Shown one piece after another: positions 1-9,565 of a stretch of DNA of 64,000 nt. The notes below the pieces were generated by a model that was not told where the DNA came from, made no database searches, and worked only from the letters and a program-made list of their open reading frames with translations. The position numbers were made by a program, and so were the translations under genes. Source of the stretch: CAILZL01 sp963748005. GTDB lineage: Bacteria; Pseudomonadota; Gammaproteobacteria; Steroidobacterales; Steroidobacteraceae. Where the stretch lies: assembly GCA_963748005.1 (NCBI GenBank), contig CAVVHH010000003.1, forward strand, positions 682,001-746,000, given 5' to 3'. Every line of letters begins with the position of its first letter. The stretch's first letter is position 1.

Positions 1-25
1 GTATTAGACATGTTACTCCGCCAAA

Positions 26-93
26 GTAGGTCGGGTTAGCGGCTTTACCGCGTTTACCCGACTCGGGGAATGTCGGGTCAAAACCCGACCTAC
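26..93. repeat. Intergenic palindromic repeat, GTAGGTCGGGTT family
   Basis: Perfect 12 bp inverted arms GTAGGTCGGGTT and AACCCGACCTAC bracket a centre that carries further GTCGGG/CCCGAC pairs. The right arm includes the stop codon of the neighbouring metalloprotease gene. Related degenerate copies are at 40080, 52861 and 55764. It resembles REP-type elements and may act as a 3' mRNA hairpin. Confidence 0.7.
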
Positions 94-845
94 AGGAACA
101 TCCATGCTGGTACGTGTCGCCAGGCGCTACTCAATTCCTTGTCCAGTTGACGATAGCCAGGCTCGCATTGCTCCACCAGACCCCAGAATCGCTGCGAATG
201 GTTCATGTGACGCGTATGACACAGTTCGTGAACCATCAAGTAGCGCAATACTTCCGGACGCAGAAACAGCGAGCACACATTCAGGCTGATGGTTCCCGAC
301 GATGAACAACTGCCCCAGCGGGTGCGTTGGCGCCTGATCTGCAAGCGCTCAAAGCTGAAGTCAAAGCTTTGCGCCAGATATTGCAATCGACCCTGCAACT
401 CCTGCTGCGCCAGATCGGTCAGCCAGTTGCCGAGCAGGCGCGACCAGCGCACCGGCTCGGCGATTGCGCCCCGCATCAGCAATTGCCGCGAACCCAGCTC
501 ACGCAATCTGGGCAGTCCGGCCTCGTGCCGATAATCAATGCGCAGGGACCGTTCGATGGCAGGCAGCAGCAGTTCAGTGGGTGGCGCCAGCAACAACTGC
601 TGCGCCATGCTTTCCTGTACGCGTGCATCAATCCATGCACGATGCTTGCTCACAAACTGCTGCACCAGCTGTGCTGGCGTGCGTGGTGGCACTACCACCT
701 CTACCCGGCCGGCTGGATAGACGCGTACTGACAAACGCCGGGCACGCACACTGGTACGCACGGTCCAGGCATCGTAGGCTTCGCGAGCCGCGAACAATGG
801 CAGCTGCGTTGCGTGCTTCGGCTGGTTGGTAGCAGGGTTGCTCAT
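90..845 (-). CDS. YgjP/DUF45-type zinc metallopeptidase
   Basis: Predicted 251-residue cytoplasmic protein of the YgjP-like (SprT-like, M48-related) metallopeptidase family. The zinc motif HELCH is at residues 206-210, a further histidine follows in HMNHSQRFW (H216), and the family signature RWGSCSSSG lies just before it at about 176-184. I chose the ATG at 845 (MSNPATNQ); an ATG two codons earlier (851) is equally possible, and the longer upstream frame overlaps the next gene and looks non-coding. It sits 32-38 bp downstream of a TPR gene on the same strand, so the two may be co-transcribed. The substrate is unknown. The stop codon lies inside a palindromic repeat. Confidence 0.85.
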   Translation of the reverse strand: MSNPATNQPKHATQLPLFAAREAYDAWTVRTSVRARRLSVRVYPAGRVEVVVPPRTPAQLVQQFVSKHRAWIDARVQESMAQQLLLAPPTELLLPAIERSLRIDYRHEAGLPRLRELGSRQLLMRGAIAEPVRWSRLLGNWLTDLAQQELQGRLQYLAQSFDFSFERLQIRRQRTRWGSCSSSGTISLNVCSLFLRPEVLRYLMVHELCHTRHMNHSQRFWGLVEQCEPGYRQLDKELSSAWRHVPAWMFL

Positions 846-882
846 AATCATCAATGCGTAGCGGGCATCATTACAGCGAATA

Positions 883-1656
883 TCATTTAACAGTGAGCGA
901 TTGCAGCAGTTGTCGCGCATCCCGATAGTCCGGTGCCAGCACCAGCGCCTGTTCCAGCGCATTGCGTGCGCCCAGCGCATCACCGCGGGCCATCTCCAGC
1001 TTGCCCAGCAGGTAACAGGTTTCAGCATAGCCCCAGTCTGCGGTTGTCGCACGACCTGAGGTTTGAACAGCACCGAACCCATTCATCGCCTGCGTAAGGA
1101 GCGAATAGGAATTTTCAGCAGAGTCCTGCTGCAAACCCAGCCATGCAGCGATGAACATGACCTGAGGAGCGCTGCCACCCTCTTGCAGCGCCTGTTTCAG
1201 TGCGGACTCACGATTACCCCTGTACAGTACACGGCGCATCGGTCGTAAAAATTCCAGCATGCCGTAACAGGCAGCGACCAGCGCGTGCTGCAAGGCCAAG
1301 GTCGGTGCATCCCTGGCTGTCGATCTGGACTCGGCGCAAGACTGTGCAAATTGCCGTGCCTGTTCCGGATTGTCCGTTGCCAGGAGCTGCGCCGCCTTCC
1401 AGCGCCCGTAGTTGAGATAACTGTCGCGCAGTGCGCTATCCATCGGGTCAACCTGCAGCTTTTCCAGTACTTGCCCACTTTGCTGCAGGCTGCGGCTATC
1501 AGCGGCATAGAAGGCATACTCGATGCGTCCGGCAAGATCGTCGAGTGCTTCATCCGCACGCGCAGTGGCCAGGTCCGTGCCAGTTGTGCCCAGAATTAGC
1601 ACCAGCAACACAGCGATTCGACCCCGAGGCTTCAAGCGGTAACAGCTCCTGTACAT
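883..1656 (-). CDS. Exported TPR-repeat protein of unknown function
   Basis: A 257-residue protein. Residues 1-35 form a signal peptide (basic start, hydrophobic AVLLVLILGTTG core, cleavage near TARA-DE). The rest is helical; the clearest tetratricopeptide unit is near the C-terminus (LLGKLEMARGDALGARNALEQAL and the helix after it). I do not recognise a named family. A periplasmic scaffold or assembly role is plausible but is only inference from the TPR fold. It lies just upstream of the YgjP-like protease gene on the same strand and is divergent from tatD. Confidence 0.7.
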   Translation of the reverse strand: MYRSCYRLKPRGRIAVLLVLILGTTGTDLATARADEALDDLAGRIEYAFYAADSRSLQQSGQVLEKLQVDPMDSALRDSYLNYGRWKAAQLLATDNPEQARQFAQSCAESRSTARDAPTLALQHALVAACYGMLEFLRPMRRVLYRGNRESALKQALQEGGSAPQVMFIAAWLGLQQDSAENSYSLLTQAMNGFGAVQTSGRATTADWGYAETCYLLGKLEMARGDALGARNALEQALVLAPDYRDARQLLQSLTVK

Positions 1657-1730
1657 ACTGTTTCGATCATTGCCCAGTGAACCCGCGATTACAATGATAT
1701 TTTGGCAGCTCAGGCTTCGACGGGGATTAC

Positions 1731-2522
1731 ATGTCCGGATTGTTCGATATTGGTCTGAACCTGACCCACGACAGTTTTGCGCATGATCTGCCGGCCGTAC
1801 TGCAGCGTGCCGCGGCGGCAGGTGTCGAGTGCATGCTGGTTACCGGCAGCGATGTGCCGCACAGCCAGGCGGCATTGCAGCTGGTGCGAAGTCATCCGGC
1901 ACGGTTGCGCTCGACAGCGGGCATTCACCCTCACCACGCCAAGGATTTTTCATTGGCACAATTGTCGGACCTGCAGGCATTGCTGGCCGACCCACTGGTA
2001 CTGGCGGTCGGTGAATGCGGCCTGGATTTTTTCCGGAATTTTTCCACGCAGGCCGAGCAGGAGCGGGTATTCCGCATGCAGCTGGAGCTTGCCGCCGGCA
2101 TTCGCAAACCGGTGTTCCTGCACGAGCGCGATGCGCACGACATCTTCACAGGCATTCTCAATGAGCATCTGCCGCGGTTATCAGGTGGTGTTGCACATTG
2201 TTTTACCGGCACGGCTGCACAAGCGATGCTATACGTCGAAATGGGCCTGCATGTAGGAATCACCGGCTGGATCTGCGATGAACGACGCGGCGAATCGCTG
2301 CGCGAGGCGGTCCGGGAAATTCCGCTGGATCGGCTATTGATCGAGACCGATGCCCCTTACCTGATTCCACGCGATCTCAAGCCAAAACCGAAATCGCATC
2401 GCAACGAACCCATGTTTCTGCCGGCGGTGCTGCGTCGACTCGCAGCGTGCCGGAACGAAGATACCGAGATGCTCGCTGCCGCGACGCGTGCCAATGCGCA
2501 ACGCCTGTTCAACTGGCAGTAA
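1731..2522 (+). CDS. tatD: TatD metal-dependent deoxyribonuclease
   Basis: A 263-residue TIM-barrel hydrolase of the TatD subgroup proper, opening with FDIGLNLT rather than the DTHCHLD of the YcfH subgroup. Metal-binding motifs of the family are visible: GIHPHHAKD, GECGLDFFRNFS, the histidine of KPVFLHERDAHD, HCFTGT and IETDAPYL, followed by the PRDLKPKPKSHRNEP tail. Family members are Mg-dependent 3'-5' exonucleases acting on single-stranded DNA and are linked to DNA repair. It is a single gene, convergent with the NERD protein gene 9 bp downstream. Confidence 0.93.
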   Translation: MSGLFDIGLNLTHDSFAHDLPAVLQRAAAAGVECMLVTGSDVPHSQAALQLVRSHPARLRSTAGIHPHHAKDFSLAQLSDLQALLADPLVLAVGECGLDFFRNFSTQAEQERVFRMQLELAAGIRKPVFLHERDAHDIFTGILNEHLPRLSGGVAHCFTGTAAQAMLYVEMGLHVGITGWICDERRGESLREAVREIPLDRLLIETDAPYLIPRDLKPKPKSHRNEPMFLPAVLRRLAACRNEDTEMLAAATRANAQRLFNWQ

Positions 2523-2530
2523 CGGAAAAA

Positions 2531-3106
2531 TCAGCCCTGCAGATTGGGCTGCGCGTTCTTCTTGATGTTCTGCCACACGTCAGCAAACGCTGCCACGACA
2601 TTGCTGCGTGAGCGATCAATTTCCGGAAACGCCGACGTCAGCTGGTCGATCCGGACCACGTGCTTGGGTTTGCCCTTGGGAAAGTCGCTGCGCTGCGTGA
2701 ATACCAGGCGGCCTTCCACCGGCACGTCGCCCGCCAGCAGTTTTACCGCGGCAATCCGGTCGTACAGGATCGGTTGCGGGTTGGAGAACGTGAAGCGCAG
2801 CTTGCGGCCAATGGCCGTCCACTGAAACATCTGGTCGCCGCCGAATACCGCGCCCGGTATGTCGAACAGATCGATGATCAGCAAGCCACGCTCGGTGAGC
2901 AGCAGATAGTTCAGATGCAGCTGTCCACCGCTACCGTTCGGAATCAGTACGTTGCGCAATACTTCATAAGCAATGGATTCGATACGTTCCTGATTGCGAC
3001 GCTCTACCCGCCGCGCCAACCAGGCACGTATGCCCGCCGTGATAACGACAATGAGCAGCACCGCACCTGCTACCGGATAAACCCAAACAGGCACTCTGTC
3101 GGTCAC
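2531..3106 (-). CDS. Membrane-anchored NERD-domain protein
   Basis: A 191-residue protein with one N-terminal membrane helix (about residues 8-27, VYPVAGAVLLIVVITAGI) followed by a basic stretch and a nuclease-related (NERD) domain. The NERD part is recognised by HLNYLLLTERGLLIIDLFD and the FGGDQMFQWT segment. NERD domains resemble archaeal Holliday-junction resolvases, but activity here is not established. The start ATG overlaps the stop of thrC by 4 bp, so it is probably translated with the threonine operon. A direct role in threonine synthesis is unlikely. Confidence 0.75.
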   Translation of the reverse strand: MTDRVPVWVYPVAGAVLLIVVITAGIRAWLARRVERRNQERIESIAYEVLRNVLIPNGSGGQLHLNYLLLTERGLLIIDLFDIPGAVFGGDQMFQWTAIGRKLRFTFSNPQPILYDRIAAVKLLAGDVPVEGRLVFTQRSDFPKGKPKHVVRIDQLTSAFPEIDRSRSNVVAAFADVWQNIKKNAQPNLQG

Positions 3107-4410
3107 TTTGAATGTGCTCCTTGCAGCTGGCTGCGCAGCGCCGCCAATTGTGGTTCGATCTCGGTTTCCTGGCGAGGCAGCGCCAGCAACTGTGCCAGCG
3201 CCGGCGGCACGGGTACGCTGCGGCCGATCAGGGGCTCAACAATGTCATTGAACTTGGCGGGATGCGCCGTGGAGACCAGTACCCAGTGAGCCGCCTGTTG
3301 TTCCGCAGGCAGCCGCCAGTACACCTCAGCCGCTGTGGCCGTGTGTGGACACCACACCTGCTGCACAGTTTTTGCGTCGTGTTTGATACGGGTGCGAATC
3401 TGATCGTCGCTGACGCTATGGGCACTGACTTGCCGGCGTATCTCATCAAACGGGTACAGCGCACGCAGACGCTCCATGTTGCTGGGGTTGCCCACATCCA
3501 TGGCAGAAGCCAGGGTGGCGACGCTTTGCCGTGGCTGCCAGTTCCCCGATTCCAGAAAGTCGATGATGGTGCGATTGGCATTGGTAGCCAGGATGACGTG
3601 CCCAATCGGTAAACCCATGGCACGCGCCCAGATGCAGGCCATGGAGTTGCCGAGGTTGCCACTGGGAATGATGAAATTGGCGGGTTTGCCGGTGGCGCGC
3701 CAGATCTCCAGCGCACTGCGAACGTAGTAGACCATCTGCGGCAGCAACCGGCCGATGTTGATGCTATTGGCCGATGACAGCTCATGTGATTTTGCCAACG
3801 AAGCATCGGCGAAAGCTTCCTTCACCATGCGCTGACATTCGTCAAAGGTGCCGTGCACGCTGAAGGTCTGTACGTTGTCACCCCAGCAGGCGAGCTGCGC
3901 GGCCTGGCGATCCGACACCAGACCCTTGGGATACAGGACCCCCACTTCCACCCACGGACGACGATGGAACGCAGCTGCCACTGCACCGCCGGTATCCCCG
4001 GATGTCGCCACCAGAATCGTCAGTTTGCGCGGTTTGCCGGCGCGAATGTATTCCAGACTTGCTGCCAGAAAACGTGCGCCGAAATCCTTGAATGCCGAGG
4101 TCGGGCCATGAAATAGCTCCAGTACCGAGGCCGGACCTGGCGTACCGTGCAGCGTTACCAGCGGCGCGGGAAAATTGAAGGCGTCGCGACACACCTCAGT
4201 CAGTACCGGAGCCAGGGTATCGCCTTCAGCAAATGGCGCGATCAGCTTGGTGGCAATGTCAGCCATCTCCGTCAAGCCATCAAAATCCCGTGCGCTGAAT
4301 GTCGGTAATGAGTCCGGCACATACAGGCCACCGTCCGGCGCCAGTCCCTGGGCAATGGCAGCGCTCAAACCAACGCGGTGTTCGGGGTTGCGGGTACTGT
4401 GAAACAACAT
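3103..4410 (-). CDS. thrC: Threonine synthase
   Basis: A 435-residue PLP enzyme that converts O-phosphohomoserine to threonine, the last step of the pathway. The PLP lysine is K108 in HGPTSAFKDFGARF; the phosphate-binding glycine-rich segment ATSGDTGGAVAAAF and the SANSINIGRLLPQ motif follow. Length fits the fold type II threonine synthases of Proteobacteria. It is third in thrA-thrB-thrC, 59 bp after thrB, and overlaps the NERD gene by 4 bp. Confidence 0.96.
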   Translation of the reverse strand: MLFHSTRNPEHRVGLSAAIAQGLAPDGGLYVPDSLPTFSARDFDGLTEMADIATKLIAPFAEGDTLAPVLTEVCRDAFNFPAPLVTLHGTPGPASVLELFHGPTSAFKDFGARFLAASLEYIRAGKPRKLTILVATSGDTGGAVAAAFHRRPWVEVGVLYPKGLVSDRQAAQLACWGDNVQTFSVHGTFDECQRMVKEAFADASLAKSHELSSANSINIGRLLPQMVYYVRSALEIWRATGKPANFIIPSGNLGNSMACIWARAMGLPIGHVILATNANRTIIDFLESGNWQPRQSVATLASAMDVGNPSNMERLRALYPFDEIRRQVSAHSVSDDQIRTRIKHDAKTVQQVWCPHTATAAEVYWRLPAEQQAAHWVLVSTAHPAKFNDIVEPLIGRSVPVPPALAQLLALPRQETEIEPQLAALRSQLQGAHSK

Positions 4411-4469
4411 TCGGTAAACCGTTGAGAACTCAAAGATAAGGGCAGAAGCAACTGGTCATGCAGGGTTGC

Positions 4470-5414
4470 CTAATCGACCAGATGCGCGCCCTTCTGTTCC
4501 AGCGCGGAAATCCAGGCATCACTGTCCAGTCCCGCTGCCTTGAATGCCGCCACCATGCCATCGCGTGCAGCTTCGGCTTTCTCGGCCGGCAACCAGGCAA
4601 AAACCGTGGGGCCGGCGCCGGAGATGGAGCAACCCAGTGCCCCTGCATCCTTCGCAGCTTTCTTGACGGCATCGAAGCCCGGAATCAATACACGGCGTTG
4701 TGGCTCGATGACCACATCTTCCAGCGACTCGCCGATCAACCGCAGGTCGTTGGTAAAACAACCAGCAAGGAAGCCAGCCAGATTGGCGGTTTGCCAGATC
4801 ACATCCGAGAGACTGACATCGGGCTTGAGAATCTTGCGGGCGTCCTTGGTGGCCAGCACCATGTGCGGATGTACCAGCACACAGCGAATGCCTGCTGGCA
4901 TGGGTATCTGTTTTACGTTCGGATTATCAACACCCACCGTCAGCACCAGTCCACCGAACAAAGAGGGAGCTATGTTATCGACATGCACCGAGCCACTGGC
5001 CACTTCTTCGCCGCGCATGGCGTGCTTGAGCAGCTCCAGATTCGTCAGCGGCTTGGCTAACAACGCATTGGCTGCAACGACTGCAGCCACCGCCGACGCG
5101 GCCGAGCCACCCAGACCGGAACCGAGTGGAATACCCTTCTCAATCGTCAATTCAATGCCGTAGTCAAGTTGTTGATCTTCAACAATACTCATCACGGCAC
5201 GGCCCGCAGTATTGCGCGCAGCATCCAGTGGCAAATCTTTTACCAGGCCATTGATGGCAGCAATCCGGACACCAAGTTCAGTAGTGCGACGCGCGGTGAC
5301 GCGATCACCGATGGCCTGAACACTCAAGCCCAGCACATCGAAGCCCACCGCCACATTGCCGACACTGGCTGGCGCAAAAGCAGTTGCCACGGAACGATTG
5401 GAAGGAGTCATCAA
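4470..5414 (-). CDS. thrB: Homoserine kinase
   Basis: A 314-residue GHMP-family kinase that phosphorylates homoserine with ATP. The ATP-binding signature PLGSGLGGSAAS is at residues 96-107, and the C-terminal GHMP motif GCSISGAGPTVFAW is near residue 262. The ATG overlaps the 3' end of thrA by 4 bp, indicating translational coupling between the first two pathway genes. Two consecutive ATGs are present; the first is used here. Confidence 0.96.
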   Translation of the reverse strand: MMTPSNRSVATAFAPASVGNVAVGFDVLGLSVQAIGDRVTARRTTELGVRIAAINGLVKDLPLDAARNTAGRAVMSIVEDQQLDYGIELTIEKGIPLGSGLGGSAASAVAAVVAANALLAKPLTNLELLKHAMRGEEVASGSVHVDNIAPSLFGGLVLTVGVDNPNVKQIPMPAGIRCVLVHPHMVLATKDARKILKPDVSLSDVIWQTANLAGFLAGCFTNDLRLIGESLEDVVIEPQRRVLIPGFDAVKKAAKDAGALGCSISGAGPTVFAWLPAEKAEAARDGMVAAFKAAGLDSDAWISALEQKGAHLVD

Positions 5415-7975
5415 AGTTTTGCACCGAGATAAGCACAGACACGCAACAGGTCGGCAAACACACCACCCGCCGTTACTTCAGGGCCGGCACCGGGGCCCTG
5501 CACCACCAAAGGATTCTGATTGTACCGGCTGGTGGAAAAGCGCACGACGTTATCGGTGAGGTTGATATTCGCAAAGGTATGGTTGCGCTGCAGCTCCACC
5601 AGACCGACCGACGCCTTGCGGGTCGCGGCATCCAGTGAGCCGATGTAACGTAGCACGTGATTGCGACCACGCGCTGCTTCCAGACGTTGTTGCATGAGGT
5701 TGTCGAACTCAGGCAAGCGCTTGAGGTAGTCCTCGACGCTGCAGGAGCGGAGCGCCTCGGGCACCAATGACTCCAGCGCCACATCCTTGAGCTCCAGATT
5801 CAAGCCCATCTCGCGGCCCAGAATCACCACTTTGCGTGCGAAATCCAGACCCGACAGGTCATCGCGCGGATCCGGTTCGGTATAGCCCTTGGCCTTGGCT
5901 TCCAGCACCACATCAGAGAACGGCCTTGAGCCATCGTAGACATTGAACAGGTAGGCCAGCGTGCCGGACAGGATGCCTTCGATACGCTGGATCTCATCGC
6001 CGGTCTCGCGCAGGTCATGCAGGGTCTGGATCACCGGCAGGCCGGCGCCCACCGTGGCTTCATACAAGTAGTGCGTGCCGCCATGGCGACGCGCGGCATG
6101 CAGACTCTGGAAGTAAGCATAGTCGCCACTGTTGGCTTTCTTGTTGGGCGTCACGACGTGAATACCCGCCGCCAGCCACTCAGCATAGTGACTGGCCACT
6201 TCGGCGCTGGCGGAGCAATCCACAATCACCGCGTGCGGCAAGTGACTGGCGTGAATGTGCTCGGCAAATTTCTTCAGATCCGCGGTCTCACCCTCCCCCA
6301 ACCTGGCGAGTTCAGCACGCCAGTCAGCCAGCGGCAGCTCGCCATTCACCAGATTCATGCGCGCGGATTTCATGATGCCGCGCACCCGCAGATCCACATG
6401 AAAGTCCTTGCTCAATCGTTTGACTTGCGAAGCCAATTGATCGATGAACGCGCCACCCACCACGCCCGGACCGATCACGCCAATCGATACCGTGTTGGGC
6501 GACAGATAAAAACCGGAATGTACGGAACGCAGCGCGCGCGCCGACTGCCTGCCATCGATCACCACCGATATATTGCGCTCCGATGCGCCCTGGGCGATGG
6601 CCTTGACACTGACTCCGGCATTGCCCAGCGCGTTGAATACCTTGCCCGCCACGCCATGCGCGCCAGCCATGCCATCGCCAACCACGGCCAGAATGCTGCA
6701 GCCGCGCGTGATTTCCACACTCTGAATCTGCCCCTGGCGCAGCTCGCTCATGAATGCATCACGCACCACGTGATCGGCCTTGGTGGCCTCAGCTTCGGGG
6801 ATTGCGATACAGATGGAGTGCTCGGAACTACCCTGGGAAATCAGGATTACCGAGATGCTGTGCTCGCGTAATGCGCCAAACAGACGATGCGCCGTACCCG
6901 GCACACCGATCATGCCCGCGCCCTCAACATTCACCAGCGCGATCTTGTCGAAACTGGTAATGCCTTTCACCAGCAACTCGGATTCCGGTTCGGCACAAAT
7001 CAGGGTGCCGGGTTTCTGCGGCGCAAAGGTATTCTTGATCCAGATCGGAATGTTCTGCGCGACGGCCGGCGCCATGGTCTGCGGATGAATCACCTTGGCG
7101 CCGAAATACGCCAGTTCCATCGCCTCGTTGTAAGACAAGGAATCGATCACCTGCGCATCGGGCACCAGGCGCGGATCGGCGCTGAGCACGCCGTCCACAT
7201 CGGTCCAGATGATGATTTCCGAAGCATCCAGCAACGCGCCAAATATGGAACCGGAAAAATCGCTGCCATTGCGTCCCAGGGTCGTTTGCAGGCCCTTGGC
7301 ATCGCGCGCGATGAAGCCGGTGATAATCAGTGTCGCCGGTCCCTTGTGCTGAATGACGCGCGCTGTATTGGCCCGCGAATCTTCCCAGCGCACTGCCGGC
7401 CCCAGTGGGTTCCAGTCCACGCTGACAATGTCACGCGCATCAATCCATTCAACGATGCCGGGGCGCTTGCCCCGGCTGCGCAAATAACGCATGAACAGCC
7501 GCGTGGACCAGATCTCGCCAAAACCCGCGACCAGATCCCGCACCATTTGCGAAGCGGCGCGAATCAATGCCACCGTGTGCAGGATGCTGGCAATATCCTG
7601 ACAATCATGGTCCAGCAGTCCGACGTATTCCTTGCGATCGGCTTCGTTCAACAGGGTATCGGCAATGCCGATATGGCGCTGGCGTACCGCTTCCAGCTGC
7701 GCGGCCACAGAAGCATCCTGACGTTCCGCCGCAGCAACCAGATTCAACATGGCATCGGTAACACCGCGGCAAGCCGACAGCACTACCCCCATGCGCAGAT
7801 GCGAGTCCTGCTCCAGAATGTTGGCAACCCGCTCCATGCACTGGGCATCGGCAACGCTGGAACCACCGAACTTATGAACTTGCCACTGTTGATCCACGGA
7901 CGGGTTCACTGCGGATTGAGCCACTGCTGGTAAATCTCTTTGAGTTGATCTTGGCGCACCCACTATCGGCACCAC
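5411..7975 (-). CDS. thrA: Bifunctional aspartokinase / homoserine dehydrogenase
   Basis: An 854-residue fusion catalysing the first and third steps from aspartate to homoserine. The aspartokinase domain starts with KFGGSSVAD (residues 35-43) and runs to about 330; paired ACT domains (about 340-480) are the usual site of threonine feedback; the NAD(P)-binding loop GPGVVGG at 502-508 opens the homoserine dehydrogenase domain. The frame begins with a GTG at 7975. The first 33 residues have no counterpart in the E. coli enzyme, so an internal GTG start near residue 23 is possible. First gene of the thr operon. A dyad lies upstream at 8016-8033. No leader peptide rich in Thr/Ile codons was seen. 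Confidence 0.95.
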   Translation of the reverse strand: MVPIVGAPRSTQRDLPAVAQSAVNPSVDQQWQVHKFGGSSVADAQCMERVANILEQDSHLRMGVVLSACRGVTDAMLNLVAAAERQDASVAAQLEAVRQRHIGIADTLLNEADRKEYVGLLDHDCQDIASILHTVALIRAASQMVRDLVAGFGEIWSTRLFMRYLRSRGKRPGIVEWIDARDIVSVDWNPLGPAVRWEDSRANTARVIQHKGPATLIITGFIARDAKGLQTTLGRNGSDFSGSIFGALLDASEIIIWTDVDGVLSADPRLVPDAQVIDSLSYNEAMELAYFGAKVIHPQTMAPAVAQNIPIWIKNTFAPQKPGTLICAEPESELLVKGITSFDKIALVNVEGAGMIGVPGTAHRLFGALREHSISVILISQGSSEHSICIAIPEAEATKADHVVRDAFMSELRQGQIQSVEITRGCSILAVVGDGMAGAHGVAGKVFNALGNAGVSVKAIAQGASERNISVVIDGRQSARALRSVHSGFYLSPNTVSIGVIGPGVVGGAFIDQLASQVKRLSKDFHVDLRVRGIMKSARMNLVNGELPLADWRAELARLGEGETADLKKFAEHIHASHLPHAVIVDCSASAEVASHYAEWLAAGIHVVTPNKKANSGDYAYFQSLHAARRHGGTHYLYEATVGAGLPVIQTLHDLRETGDEIQRIEGILSGTLAYLFNVYDGSRPFSDVVLEAKAKGYTEPDPRDDLSGLDFARKVVILGREMGLNLELKDVALESLVPEALRSCSVEDYLKRLPEFDNLMQQRLEAARGRNHVLRYIGSLDAATRKASVGLVELQRNHTFANINLTDNVVRFSTSRYNQNPLVVQGPGAGPEVTAGGVFADLLRVCAYLGAKL

Positions 7976-8015
7976 ACGGAATGCAGCGCAATTGGTTCGG
8001 GCAACGCAGGACGCG

Positions 8016-8033
8016 ACACTGTACTGACAGTGT
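8016..8033. promoter_or_regulatory. Dyad symmetry upstream of thrA
   Basis: Perfect 7 bp inverted arms ACACTGT and ACAGTGT around a 4 bp centre, 41 bp upstream of the thrA GTG. The size and position fit an operator or a leader hairpin. The binding factor is unknown, and no T-run follows it. Confidence 0.35.
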
Positions 8034-8084
8034 TCGCAGCGGGCAAGCGTGGCACTTCAGAAGTTCGGAAGACTGACTGGCTGG

Positions 8085-9389
8085 CTAACCGGCATCGTCG
8101 AAACGTCCGAATGCAAACACTGAGTGTTCGCCATTGGCAGCTCCGGAACGGGCAAATGCAAGAGTTTCGGAAGGATCCAGCGGGACGGCAGGTGCTTTTG
8201 CCGGATGCAGATAGGTAATGCGGGCCGGCCCAATTTGCACCAGATCGCGGTGCTTCAGGATATGCCGCACCATGCGACGCGAGTTGACCAGTACACCATT
8301 GGTGCTGCCCAGATCAATCAACAGATCCTGAGCCGGTTCTCGCACAATGAGCGCGTGGTAGCGACTGACAAAGGCGCTATCAATCCGCACATCCGCCAGT
8401 TCGCTGCGGCCAATCAGTATGCGGTCGCGCGTCATGGACACCACACTGTCTATGCCCGCTCCGACCGACACCAGCAACAACTCTTCGCCTGCTGCGCCGG
8501 CCTGTGGTTCAGCCACTTCGGGCGCTTCAGTCTCGGCAAACGAAACATCCAGTCCCAAATGCAACGCCGCCGACAGTATTGACTCAGAGGTGACAGCGTT
8601 GTGCGCTTCAATCGCTGCGATTGCCAGAGTTCGTTCGCAAATGCGATTGACCGCCGAGGGCACTCCACCGGTGAGACGATGCAGCAAGGGCATCAAGGTG
8701 TGCGAAAGAAGATGGTCAGGATCCTGGCAGCCGGCGACCCGCAATCGATGCGCAACATAGGCTGATAACTGGTCTTCTGTGAGCGGGGAAATCGCCACAC
8801 GCGGCACGCCTGTGGGCACCAGCTTGGCGAGTCGCGGTGAATCAACAACATGATTGAGCAGCGGCTGGCCAAGCAGTAGCAACTTCACCAGCCGCAAGCC
8901 GTCCGCTTCCCAGGAAGCAACATGCCTAAGTTCTTCAAGGACGAGCGGCTGCATGCTCTGCGCGTTTTCAATGATGAGCAGGCAGATGCGTCCATTGCTG
9001 ACCTGATGAGCGATATACCGCTCCAGCAAAAGACGGAAATCGGTGCGGTCATCGCGATCCAGCTCCACCCCGAACTGACGCAGCGTTTCCAGCAGGAATT
9101 CGCGAGGCCCAAGATCCGTGCGCTGCAGATGCGCCACCAGAATCCGGTCGTCGAGGCTGGAAATGAAGCTGCGGACCAGCAGACTTTTGCCGACCCCGCG
9201 CTCGCCGGTCAGCACACCTGCGGACACACGCGAGCAAAGTACGCGGCGCATGAAATCGAGCGCACGAAGGTACTGCTCACCGGGGAAAAAGTACTGATCA
9301 GTCGCCAGATCGGAGAATGGGGGTGCGTTAAGTCCCCACGTGGCCAGAACTTCTTCTTCCCACGCATCTTGTGGTGTGTAATCGACCAC
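8085..9389 (-). CDS. ExeA-like AAA ATPase fused to an FHA domain
   Basis: A 434-residue soluble protein. Residues 15-285 form an ExeA/GspA/TniB-type AAA ATPase: Walker A GERGVGKS at 62-69, Walker B region LLIIENAQ at 137-144 (the usual Asp-Glu pair is Glu-Asn), and a sensor-like LLLGQPLL. Residues 305-385 form a forkhead-associated domain with GRS (327-329), SRYH (342-345) and STNG (362-365), the standard phosphothreonine-binding positions. No membrane helix or peptidoglycan-binding domain is seen, unlike classical ExeA. A paralogue lies at 37960-39258. Function is unknown; the FHA suggests recognition of a Ser/Thr-phosphorylated partner, but no kinase is in the window. The altered Walker B may mean weak or lost hydrolysis. 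Confidence 0.8.
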   Translation of the reverse strand: MVDYTPQDAWEEEVLATWGLNAPPFSDLATDQYFFPGEQYLRALDFMRRVLCSRVSAGVLTGERGVGKSLLVRSFISSLDDRILVAHLQRTDLGPREFLLETLRQFGVELDRDDRTDFRLLLERYIAHQVSNGRICLLIIENAQSMQPLVLEELRHVASWEADGLRLVKLLLLGQPLLNHVVDSPRLAKLVPTGVPRVAISPLTEDQLSAYVAHRLRVAGCQDPDHLLSHTLMPLLHRLTGGVPSAVNRICERTLAIAAIEAHNAVTSESILSAALHLGLDVSFAETEAPEVAEPQAGAAGEELLLVSVGAGIDSVVSMTRDRILIGRSELADVRIDSAFVSRYHALIVREPAQDLLIDLGSTNGVLVNSRRMVRHILKHRDLVQIGPARITYLHPAKAPAVPLDPSETLAFARSGAANGEHSVFAFGRFDDAG

Positions 9390-9565
9390 TCGCGGACTGC
9401 TCCCCGGAAAAATTCACGACATAATTCTATATGCCATGGAGTGTACCGACCTGAGGGAGTCTTGCAACCTAGAAGATACTGGCCGCATTTTCTGTCACCG
9501 ATATGCGACGCTCAATTGAAACTGGGGTTGTGCGGCAGGAACAACCTACCCGCCGCAGCACATTA

